This document shows, one piece after another, positions 15,694 to 22,986 of a stretch of 27,261 nt of DNA. Each line of letters starts with the position of its first letter. Position 1 is the first letter of the stretch. Below the pieces are notes generated by a model. The model was not told the origin of the DNA, did not search any database, and worked only from the letters and a program-made list of their open reading frames with translations. A program made the position numbers and the translations under genes. This stretch comes from an uncultured Fidelibacterota bacterium (lineage in GTDB: Bacteria; Fidelibacterota; Marinisomatia; Marinisomatales; UBA8229), in NCBI GenBank assembly GCA_913054425.1, contig CAJXJG010000004.1:1-27261 (forward strand), written 5' to 3'.

Positions 15694-16832
15694 GACACAT
15701 GTTTCCTTAAAATTTCTTTCGCCAGCCGATCATATACACCGGGCTCTCCCAATAATTTTCTTACCTGCTCAAAATCATTACACATAGACTTTCTTTCTGA
15801 CGGATCGATTATAAGAGGTAAAATCGCTTTCGAAAGATTGTTCGGAGTCATTCTATTGTGAAGAAATTCAGGTACAACTTCTTTATTACTAATTAAATTG
15901 ACCATTGAAGCGTATGATAATTTTGAGAGCCATTTTATGAGATACCAGGAGAATGAAGACATCCGATAACATACAATAAATGGAATATCTGCTACCGCAG
16001 CCTCTAGTGTGGCTGTGCCCGAAGCGATAATCGCTGCGCTTCCAAAATGAAGAGCTGCTTTGGAATCGTGTTCAATACAAAAATTTTCAGGTTTTGACGG
16101 GAGTGTTACTGGTGGTGCTTTTCCAACAATGACCTGGAGGTTTGGAATTGACGAGCTTAGAATTTTTGTTGTCTCTAGTAGTATATTCCAATGTCTATCT
16201 ACTTCCTGTTGTCGACTTCCGGGCATAAGCACTAGGAGTGGATTTTTTGGATCTAAATTATGGTTTTTAAAATAATCTCTGCGTGAAATTTTTGGCGGGG
16301 AGGATTCAGAAAAAGGGTGCCCAACATAATGAGCACGGACCCCCCTCTCCTTAAACCAGGCTGGTTCAAAAGGGAAAATACTGAGAGATTGATCTACAAA
16401 ATCATGGATAATTCTGACACGGTTTTCTTTCCAGGCCCAGACTTGCGGCAGAATAAAATACGTTATTGGAATTCCACAGGAGGAGATTTTTTTTATGAGC
16501 CGAAGATTAAACCCCGGGTAGTCTATTAAAATAATTCGTGTTGGGTTGATTTCGGTTATCTTTTTTATGGTTTGAGTCATTACTCGTTTCATATAGGGCA
16601 AATGTTTTATGACCTCTGAAAAACCTACCATTGATAAATTATCAATGTGTTCCAGAATGTGGACTCCCTGCGCTGCCATTTTATTACCACCATGACCAAC
16701 AAACTGACAGGTTGGATATATTTTATTCATGGCGGTGATAAGCCCTGATCCATGAATGTCTCCAGATTCTTCTCCGGCAATGACAAAAAAGCTAAGTTTT
16801 TTTTGGTTGGCGTTTTCAGATGTTTGAGTCAT
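15687..16832 (-). CDS. lpxB: Lipid-A-disaccharide synthase
   Basis: Membrane-associated GT19 glycosyltransferase joining a UDP-diacyl-sugar to lipid X to form the lipid A disaccharide. It is 381 residues, the family's usual length. Diagnostic blocks: FFVIAGEESGDIHGSGL (15-31), FVGHGGNKMAAQGV, NLSMVGFSEVIKHLP, IDYPGFNLRL, YFILPQVWAWKENRV, YVGHPFSES, LLVLMPGSRQQEVDRH and ASGTATLEAAVADIPFIVCYR. ATG at 16832. It is followed by the DUF374 acyltransferase with a 7-bp overlap and preceded by the Gfo/Idh oxidoreductase (57 bp gap). lpxA, lpxC and lpxD are not in the window. Confidence 0.96.
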   Translation of the reverse strand: MTQTSENANQKKLSFFVIAGEESGDIHGSGLITAMNKIYPTCQFVGHGGNKMAAQGVHILEHIDNLSMVGFSEVIKHLPYMKRVMTQTIKKITEINPTRIILIDYPGFNLRLIKKISSCGIPITYFILPQVWAWKENRVRIIHDFVDQSLSIFPFEPAWFKERGVRAHYVGHPFSESSPPKISRRDYFKNHNLDPKNPLLVLMPGSRQQEVDRHWNILLETTKILSSSIPNLQVIVGKAPPVTLPSKPENFCIEHDSKAALHFGSAAIIASGTATLEAAVADIPFIVCYRMSSFSWYLIKWLSKLSYASMVNLISNKEVVPEFLHNRMTPNNLSKAILPLIIDPSERKSMCNDFEQVRKLLGEPGVYDRLAKEILRKHVSC

Positions 16833-16889
16833 AAAATCAGAATAGTTTAAATATGTATGATTTTAGAGTGAAATAAGTAATGAAGAATA

Positions 16890-17876
16890 TTAGTGTAAAT
16901 CTTTTAGAATCATTTCATGAATTTGTATGGCAACCTTGAGAGCCTCCCTTCCGTTAGCGCCAGAAACAGCGGGTGTTGCATTTCCCCTAATTGAATCAAT
17001 AAAATTGGAGAGTTCCATACGAAGAGGGTCTGCTGCTTGTACGAGTGGTTTTTCATAAACTATTTGTTTACTCCCCCCCGTTTCGTTTAAAGGAACGGAC
17101 ATTAGTGCGTTTGGATCCTTTTTATTTACAACTCTGTAAACCTCAGTTAATCCTAGCAAAAAATCAATAGTGACATACATTTCATCCTGGAATGCCTTCA
17201 GTTTTCTTACCTTATCTTTGGCGATCCTACTGGAAGTAATATTTGCGATGGTTCCATTTTCAAAGTGAATTCGGGCATTTGCGATATCAACAGAGTCGGT
17301 CATAATTGATAAACCGCTGGCGTGAATAGTTTTTACTGGAGACTTGACCAACGCCAGAACGATATCGATATCATGAATCATTAAGTCTAAAACCACAGGA
17401 ACCTCAGTACCCCGGGCTGTATAGGGAGCAAGCCTTTGAACTTCAATATATTTTGGTTTGAGAGTATACGAATCGAGGGCAAGTAAAGCAGGATTCAAAC
17501 GTTCAATATGCCCCACTTGAATGATTGTACCTGAATCTTCAGCCAAGCGCAAAAGATTATCCGCTTCCGGCAGTGTGCTTGTAATTGGTTTTTCTATAAA
17601 AATATGTTTTTTACTGCGGAGACATTCTTCTGCAATTCCTGCGTGATGTTGGGTTGGAGTTACAATAGAAAGCGCTTCACAGGATTGAATCAGTGTATGT
17701 AAATCATCAAAAGTTTTTGTATTATATTGTTTGGAAATGGAATTACTTTTTTCACGATCTGTATCAAATACACCTATAAGATTTGCTTCAGAAATCTCAG
17801 AGAGATGTTTTACATGGTGTTTGCCAAGATGTCCTACTCCAATTACCCCAATTTTGATTCTGCCTTTTCTGTTCAT
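16890..17876 (-). CDS. Gfo/Idh/MocA family oxidoreductase, possibly GnnA-like
   Basis: NAD(P)-dependent sugar dehydrogenase family, 328 residues. ATG 17876 is chosen because it yields MNRKGRIKIGVIGVGHLGKHH, placing the Rossmann GVGHLG at the normal N-terminal position; the longer frame from 17984 adds 36 residues unlike the family. Further motifs: SKKHIFIEKPITSTLPEADNL (split as KHIFIEKPIT and LPEAD) and VLDLMIHDIDIVLAL with the catalytic Asp/His region. It heads the lpxB-DUF374-lpxK operon. In Leptospira and Acidithiobacillus, the Gfo/Idh enzyme GnnA, encoded near lpxA/lpxB, oxidises UDP-GlcNAc before GnnB adds a 3-amino group. That role here is inference, as no gnnB is visible. Confidence 0.85.
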   Translation of the reverse strand: MNRKGRIKIGVIGVGHLGKHHVKHLSEISEANLIGVFDTDREKSNSISKQYNTKTFDDLHTLIQSCEALSIVTPTQHHAGIAEECLRSKKHIFIEKPITSTLPEADNLLRLAEDSGTIIQVGHIERLNPALLALDSYTLKPKYIEVQRLAPYTARGTEVPVVLDLMIHDIDIVLALVKSPVKTIHASGLSIMTDSVDIANARIHFENGTIANITSSRIAKDKVRKLKAFQDEMYVTIDFLLGLTEVYRVVNKKDPNALMSVPLNETGGSKQIVYEKPLVQAADPLRMELSNFIDSIRGNATPAVSGANGREALKVAIQIHEMILKDLH

Positions 17877-18024
17877 TTTGTTTTGAATTTCATTAATAAA
17901 ACACAAACTTACGGAATGTGAGAAGTTAATAGGAAAGAAAATGAATTGTCTTGATTTTAGGTATAAATTCAAGCAAATTTCCAATTAAATTGTCAGTAAA
18001 TATTGTATTACAGGAGTGTAAAAA

Positions 18025-18606
18025 ATGGGAAATGATATAAAATCGGGCTTGGGTTATCTTATTCCGCTTGGTGCGGTAATCGGATTTGTTGCAGTTATAG
18101 TCACAGGAAATTATTTATTAAGTATACTCATTCCTCTTGCGGGCATACTTACCTGGTTTCTTTATATGAAGATTATGGAGATTTCTGTTCCGGATATATT
18201 TGGAAATATTATCATTGTATTTGGGGGCTTATTAGCTATTGGAGTTTTTCTGTTTTATGGAACAAAACCAAACATGTTTGGAGGAATTGAACTCCAGGAG
18301 GAAGGTGCTGTATTTGCCTTGCTTGTGCTGTTTTTCAGTGTATTAACAGGCATGTTGTTTAACCGAAACGAAGGATTGGGAAAGAATTTGTTGACAAGCA
18401 GGGAAAAGGAGCTTGTCAACAAAGCTATTAAAGACTCAGATAATGAAGCCTCTCCTCGGGTTATTGTTGTTAAACAGGAAGCTGAACACAAAGAAGAAAA
18501 AAGTGATGAGCCGGATGAATTTACACCATACTATGCCTATCCACCAGAGTATGATTATTACGGTGATTATTATGAAGATGGGGACGAAGAGGACGAAGAT
18601 GAATAG
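18025..18606 (+). CDS. Small membrane protein with acidic tyrosine-rich C-terminal tail, function unknown
   Basis: 193 residues; I do not recognise the family. Four hydrophobic helices are visible at about 11-29, 30-47, 57-78 and 94-112. They are followed by a charged helix-like stretch (NRNEGLGKNLLTSREKELVNK, split across 113-133) and a soluble tail. The last 30 residues hold eight tyrosines and run of Asp/Glu (YDYYGDYYEDGDEEDEDE). AGGAGTG (about 18012-18018) precedes ATG 18025 at a good distance. It is divergent from the lipid A operon, so both promoters should lie within 17877-18024. It may be monocistronic. Confidence 0.75.
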   Translation: MGNDIKSGLGYLIPLGAVIGFVAVIVTGNYLLSILIPLAGILTWFLYMKIMEISVPDIFGNIIIVFGGLLAIGVFLFYGTKPNMFGGIELQEEGAVFALLVLFFSVLTGMLFNRNEGLGKNLLTSREKELVNKAIKDSDNEASPRVIVVKQEAEHKEEKSDEPDEFTPYYAYPPEYDYYGDYYEDGDEEDEDE

Positions 18607-18756
18607 ACATGGGAACTGTCTTCTGAGTTAATGGGATGATTTACTCTGAATAGAATATTGAATGTTCTCTTCTTTTTGCTGCAGTCATTAAATTTTATTT
18701 TTTATTAAACACGACTTTATATATCCAATATTTAATAGTGAATTTATGGAGGTAGT

Positions 18757-19539
18757 ATGTCAGCTTGGGTTTTAATATTAGGTTGTTCCACGGGTCATGG
18801 CGGCGCAACAGCAAAAAAATTGGCTGAACTAGGATATGGAATATTAGGATTTCACTTTGACAGAGGTGAACCGAAAAAGGAAGCGGAAAAAACTAAAGAG
18901 GAGATTTCGAACTTGAATGGCGGGAAGGTAGTGTTCTGGAACACCAATGCCGCCTCCCAGGAAACCATGGATAAATACATCCCCAAAATTAAAGAATTAA
19001 CAGGAGGTGATCCGTTAAAGCTTCTACTCCATTCCATTGCCTTTGGAACTACTACCAATTTTTTTGGTGATAAACCGGTAAATCAAAAACAGATGGACAT
19101 GACCGTTCACATCATGGGAAATTCACTTTTATACTGGACACAAAAACTATTTGAAGCGGACCTGTTGGGAAAAGGCTCCAGAATTTTAGGGCTTACCAGT
19201 GAAGGCAATTATGTTGCTATGGAAGGTTATGGTCCGGTTAGTGTTGCAAAAGTCGCTATGGAAGCCATTATCAGGCAGATTGGCTGGGAACTGGGACAGT
19301 ATGGAATTACTGCCAATGCCGTTCAGGCCGGAGTGACGCCCACAAGAGCCCTGACAAAAATTACAGATAGATGGGAAGAGTGGATTGATAATACAAAAAA
19401 AAGAAACCCCATGCGGAGGACAACACAACCGGAAGATGTCGCCAACACCATTTCACTATTGATGAAACCGGAAGCGGATTTTATAAATTGTTCAATTATT
19501 TATTGTGATGGCGGAGAACACCGCTCAGGGATGGTGTAA
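18757..19539 (+). CDS. Enoyl-ACP reductase-like SDR (FabI/FabL type)
   Basis: 260-residue short-chain dehydrogenase. The nucleotide-binding loop is GCSTGHG (residues 9-15), matching GxxxGxG. The active site has Tyr158 and Lys165 in YGPVSVAK, that is Y-x6-K, the spacing of enoyl-ACP reductases FabI and FabL and not the YxxxK of ordinary SDRs. AKVAMEAIIRQIGWELGQYG and ITANAVQAGVTPTRAL follow as in FabI/FabL, and the end is IIYCDGGEHRSGMV. It probably reduces enoyl-ACP in fatty acid elongation, with another SDR role possible. GGAGGT at 18748-18753 precedes ATG 18757. The 150-bp upstream gap suggests its own promoter. Confidence 0.82.
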   Translation: MSAWVLILGCSTGHGGATAKKLAELGYGILGFHFDRGEPKKEAEKTKEEISNLNGGKVVFWNTNAASQETMDKYIPKIKELTGGDPLKLLLHSIAFGTTTNFFGDKPVNQKQMDMTVHIMGNSLLYWTQKLFEADLLGKGSRILGLTSEGNYVAMEGYGPVSVAKVAMEAIIRQIGWELGQYGITANAVQAGVTPTRALTKITDRWEEWIDNTKKRNPMRRTTQPEDVANTISLLMKPEADFINCSIIYCDGGEHRSGMV

Positions 19540-19603
19540 AATACTTTATGGGATACCAGCTTAGATTTTGTAGAAATACTGTAAATAAAGTAATTAATTT
19601 GCC

Positions 19604-19610
19604 AGGAGGT
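19604..19610 (+). promoter_or_regulatory. Ribosome binding site deciding a TTG start
   Basis: AGGAGGT lies 5 bases before TTG 19616, the first codon of the M3 metallopeptidase, and fixes this non-ATG start together with the signal peptide that follows it. Confidence 0.75.
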
Positions 19611-19615
19611 CAGTT

Positions 19616-21727
19616 TTGAAAATATATATAAATAAAAAAGTAATTATTACCCTATCGGTCGCATTGATTTTTTTGCAATTGTCCTGTTCATCAACACTAG
19701 AAATGAAGCACAGCCCAACTGACAGCAGAACAATCAAAAATCCACTGGTTGTTGGTTTTAATGAAGTTCATGATTTTGCTAATTTACGTGCAGGGCATAT
19801 TGATGAAGCAACTAAGTATGTTTTAGAGTCAGCCAATCAAATCATTAATGAAATTCTCGCCATCCTGGCTACTGAACGAACCTTTGACAATACCATGGTT
19901 CGTATTGATGATATATATGCTGTCATAGAATCTGTTTGGAGCCCCGGATATCTTATGGGATCAACCCACACCAACGAAGCAATAAGAGAGGAGGGTTTGG
20001 AATCCAGCAGGCAGATTCAAAAATATTTGACGGATCTTGCGCTGAATGAAGATCTTTATAATGCAGTTATTGTGTACTCAAATTCAAATGGAGCAAAAAA
20101 CCTGACAGGATATAAAAAGAAATATTTAAAAGATACTTTGCTGGATTATAAGCGCAGCGGCTTTGGTTTACCGAAAGAAAAAAGAGACCAGGTGAAAAAA
20201 GTATTTAATGAACTTTCTGACCTTGGTTTGAAATTCAGTAAAAATATTTCTGATTTTCAAGACACACTTTTTGTGACTGAAGATGAAATAAAAGGACTTC
20301 CAGAAAACTACAAAAAAGAAAGAATTCAATCAAATGGGACCTATGCAGTGGACATGTCTTATCCATCCTATGTTCCCTTCATGGATTTCTCTGAGTCGGA
20401 TAAAACCAGGAAAGAACTCAAGTACAAATTTAACAATAGAGCAACAGGGTCAAATCTTGAGGTGTTAAATGATATCATCAGGAAGAGACGTGAGCTTGTA
20501 GAAATATTAGGATATAAGACTTACGCTGAGTATCGCACAGAAGATCGTATGGCCAAAAACCCTGAAAATGTTTGGAATTTTGAAAATGACTTGAAAAGTA
20601 AATTACGTCAGAAAGGTGAACAGGATGTTGCAGAAATGCTGAAAATAAAATCAAAAAGAACAGGAAAAACTGCTGTTACTATTTATCCGTGGGAAGCGGG
20701 CTTTTATGAAAATTTATTTTTAAAAGAACGTTTTCAACTTGATCCGGAAGAAGTGAGACAATATTTTGAATTTACTAATGTTACTGATGGACTTTTTACA
20801 GTATACCAACGATTGTTTAATATAACATTTAAGCAAACAGAAAAGCCGTCTGTTTGGCACGAAGATGTCCTGATGTATGAAGTTTTTGATAATGAAACGA
20901 AAGAATTAATTGGGCGGTTTTATTTGGATATGTTTCCAAGAGCAAATAAATATGGACACGCAGCTGCATTTTCGGTTACAATGGGCAAGATGACGGATGA
21001 CGGGTATACAAAACCGACAACAGCGTTAGTGTGTAATTTCCCGAAACCGACAGAGTTTCAGCCCTCATTGTTAACTCATGACAATGTTGAAACCTATTTT
21101 CATGAATTTGGCCATTTGGTCCACGGAGTGCTGACAAAATCACCATTGATGAGTTATGCAGGTACATCTGTCGCGCGTGATTTTGTGGAAGCTCCCTCCC
21201 AAATGCTGGAAAATTGGGTATGGCAGAAAGAATCGCTTTCACTGTTTGCGAAGCATTATAAGACAGGTGAGGTAATTCCTGATGAGCTATTGGATAAAAT
21301 GCTGGCGGCTAAAAATGTGAATTCCGGTACAAAAGCACTGCAACAGGTGTTTTACGGAGTATTAGATTTTACCCTCCATGATGGATTTAATCCGGATGGC
21401 TCACAAACTATAACGGAAGTTGTTTCATCCTTGCAAAATGACATTACCTTTTATCCATATCAGGATGGGACGCATATGGAAGCAGCGTTTGGACACCTTA
21501 ATGGGTATGGAGCAGCATATTATGGGTATAAATGGTCTGAAGTATATGCTCAGGATATGTTCTCTATTTTCGAAAAAGAAGGCATAATGAATGAGGAAGA
21601 AGGATTTCGGTATCGCAGAATCATTCTTGAAAAAGGAGGCACAGAGGAGCCAATATCACTTGTGAGGGAGTTTCTTGGGCGGGAATCCAACTCCGATGCT
21701 TTTTTAAGAAGTATGGGGCTTGAGTAA
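19616..21727 (+). CDS. M3 family oligopeptidase, probable lipoprotein
   Basis: Zinc metallopeptidase of the thimet oligopeptidase/Dcp family, 703 residues from TTG. The N-terminus KIYINKKVIITLSVALIFLQ followed by LSCSS looks like a lipoprotein signal with Cys at about residue 24, though the -3 position is Gln and not the usual Leu. The zinc site is HEFGH (His496, Glu497, His500), and Glu525 in FVEAPSQMLENW is 29 residues after the first His, as in Dcp. HLNGYGAAYYGYKWSEVYAQDMF near the C-terminus matches M3 enzymes. It probably trims short peptides in the periplasm or at the cell surface. It lies 76 bp behind the enoyl reductase-like gene. Confidence 0.93.
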   Translation: MKIYINKKVIITLSVALIFLQLSCSSTLEMKHSPTDSRTIKNPLVVGFNEVHDFANLRAGHIDEATKYVLESANQIINEILAILATERTFDNTMVRIDDIYAVIESVWSPGYLMGSTHTNEAIREEGLESSRQIQKYLTDLALNEDLYNAVIVYSNSNGAKNLTGYKKKYLKDTLLDYKRSGFGLPKEKRDQVKKVFNELSDLGLKFSKNISDFQDTLFVTEDEIKGLPENYKKERIQSNGTYAVDMSYPSYVPFMDFSESDKTRKELKYKFNNRATGSNLEVLNDIIRKRRELVEILGYKTYAEYRTEDRMAKNPENVWNFENDLKSKLRQKGEQDVAEMLKIKSKRTGKTAVTIYPWEAGFYENLFLKERFQLDPEEVRQYFEFTNVTDGLFTVYQRLFNITFKQTEKPSVWHEDVLMYEVFDNETKELIGRFYLDMFPRANKYGHAAAFSVTMGKMTDDGYTKPTTALVCNFPKPTEFQPSLLTHDNVETYFHEFGHLVHGVLTKSPLMSYAGTSVARDFVEAPSQMLENWVWQKESLSLFAKHYKTGEVIPDELLDKMLAAKNVNSGTKALQQVFYGVLDFTLHDGFNPDGSQTITEVVSSLQNDITFYPYQDGTHMEAAFGHLNGYGAAYYGYKWSEVYAQDMFSIFEKEGIMNEEEGFRYRRIILEKGGTEEPISLVREFLGRESNSDAFLRSMGLE

Positions 21728-21788
21728 CCCCGGTATTATATTTAATTAGAAGTTAGAAAAGAAAGAAAAAGCAGAAACCAAAAACGAA

Positions 21789-22184
21789 TTATTGTCCGGC
21801 TTTTTTGGGGTTTAATTCTTTACGTTTTTTAATTATCTGCACTAAATCATAGTGGCTTGCTGTTGGCTGAAGATTGAAACTGTTTCGGGCTTCTTCAAGA
21901 GCAAAGTCCCACCAGCCTTTTTTTGTATAAACCAAGGCAAGATTATAATGAGCAGTGCCCAGCATTTTGAATTTTTCTCTGGATATGTCTTGATGAGTAA
22001 AAGGTATTAATCGGATTACTTCACGGAATTCAAGAACCGCGTCTTCTAATAATCCCTTTTGGACGTACCAATTTCCTAGTTGTAAATGACGGCCAGGTGA
22101 ATCTTCTCTACATCCCGCAAGACTCAAGAGAATCATGAGAAGAAAACATGGTAAAAGTAAATTAACTGTTGTCTTGTTTGTCAT
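21789..22184 (-). CDS. TPR-containing lipoprotein
   Basis: 131 residues. The signal peptide ends in LSLAGC, a clear lipobox with the lipidated Cys at residue 25. The rest is two or three tetratricopeptide-like helix pairs: LGNWYVQKGLLEDAVLEFREVIRL and TAHYNLALVYTKKGWWDFALEEARNSFNLQP, with the alternating W/Y, G, A pattern of TPR units. It is probably a scaffold on a membrane facing the periplasm, with unknown partners. It lies downstream of the yqgE gene on the same strand (72-bp gap containing small inverted repeats). Confidence 0.85.
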   Translation of the reverse strand: MTNKTTVNLLLPCFLLMILLSLAGCREDSPGRHLQLGNWYVQKGLLEDAVLEFREVIRLIPFTHQDISREKFKMLGTAHYNLALVYTKKGWWDFALEEARNSFNLQPTASHYDLVQIIKKRKELNPKKAGQ

Positions 22185-22203
22185 ATGTCGTTAGAAATTC
22201 TAC

Positions 22204-22238
22204 ACTTGCTTGATCAAAATGCAAGTAAAATTTTTACT
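22204..22238. repeat. Two overlapping short inverted repeats between yqgE and the TPR lipoprotein
   Basis: ACTTGC (22204-22209) pairs with GCAAGT (22221-22226) across an 11-base spacer. AGTAAAATTTTTACT (22224-22238) is nearly palindromic and shares the AGT. They could form alternative hairpins in the transcript or a binding site. Stems are short and AT-rich, so chance is not excluded. Confidence 0.35.
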
Positions 22239-22256
22239 TTGGAGCTTTAATGCCTT

Positions 22257-22814
22257 TTAGGCTACTCCCCCAATTCCTGTTATTTGTGTTGTTTGAATCC
22301 CCAAACCTTTTGCTGCTTGATTCCACATAACATCATCAGGCGTGTTAAATACAAACTCTTTTGAAGTTTGCTGAAGTAGCCAATCGCTGCGCTCGATTTC
22401 TCTTTCGAGTTGGCTTTTGGTCCACCCGGCATGTCCAAGAACAAGTTTATAAGACTCGGGTGCTTTCCCAGAATTGATATCTTGAAGAATAAACTTATGG
22501 CTGGTGAGTGCAAAATCATCTGAGACTTTGATCGTACCCTTTCTCTTGTATTCAGATGAATGAAGAACAATCCCCCGCTCAATCATAACAGGGCCGCCAA
22601 AATATATAGTAGGAACTACTTTGAAAATATTTTCTGTTTCCTGATATATTTCTGAAAATAAATCTATCATATCGGGCTCTTTAAATGGACGATTAACAAT
22701 AAGCCCCATAGCGCCATCTTTTGTGTGTTCACAAATTAGAATGACTGTTTTTCCAAAACAAGGATCCTGCATATGAGGCATTGAGATGAGAATATGGTTT
22801 TTTAGGGAGCCCAT
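22257..22814 (-). CDS. yqgE: YqgE/AlgH family protein (DUF179)
   Basis: 185 residues from ATG 22814. A longer frame from TTG 22877 adds 21 residues not typical of the family, while ATG 22814 gives MGSLKNHILISMPHMQDPCF, the usual DUF179 opening. CEHTKDGAMGLIVNRPF and the later IYFGGPVMIERGIVLHS and LVLGHAGWTKSQLEREI are diagnostic. Its biochemical function is not settled. The gene lies divergent from uvrA and upstream of the TPR lipoprotein. Confidence 0.93.
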   Translation of the reverse strand: MGSLKNHILISMPHMQDPCFGKTVILICEHTKDGAMGLIVNRPFKEPDMIDLFSEIYQETENIFKVVPTIYFGGPVMIERGIVLHSSEYKRKGTIKVSDDFALTSHKFILQDINSGKAPESYKLVLGHAGWTKSQLEREIERSDWLLQQTSKEFVFNTPDDVMWNQAAKGLGIQTTQITGIGGVA

Positions 22815-22986
22815 TGTGAAATGTAACCCTGATTGTGGAGATGAACAAAAATATTTTTGAATAAATTTTTCAGCCAATTATAAGAAGCAATTTACCTGGT
22901 AATAAAATAACAAATCTGTTTTTGAGGGAATTTAAAAAAATCAGTAAATTTTTAGTTCGTTTTTAAATAGAAGGAAAAATGAAAAC

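Noticed and set aside
17877..17984. 36-residue N-terminal extension of the Gfo/Idh gene
   Set aside because: The residues are hydrophobic and unlike the family; the Rossmann motif starts properly after ATG 17876.
22815..22877. 21-residue extension of YqgE/AlgH from TTG 22877
   Set aside because: The family normally begins at the ATG 22814 segment, and no ribosome site supports the TTG.
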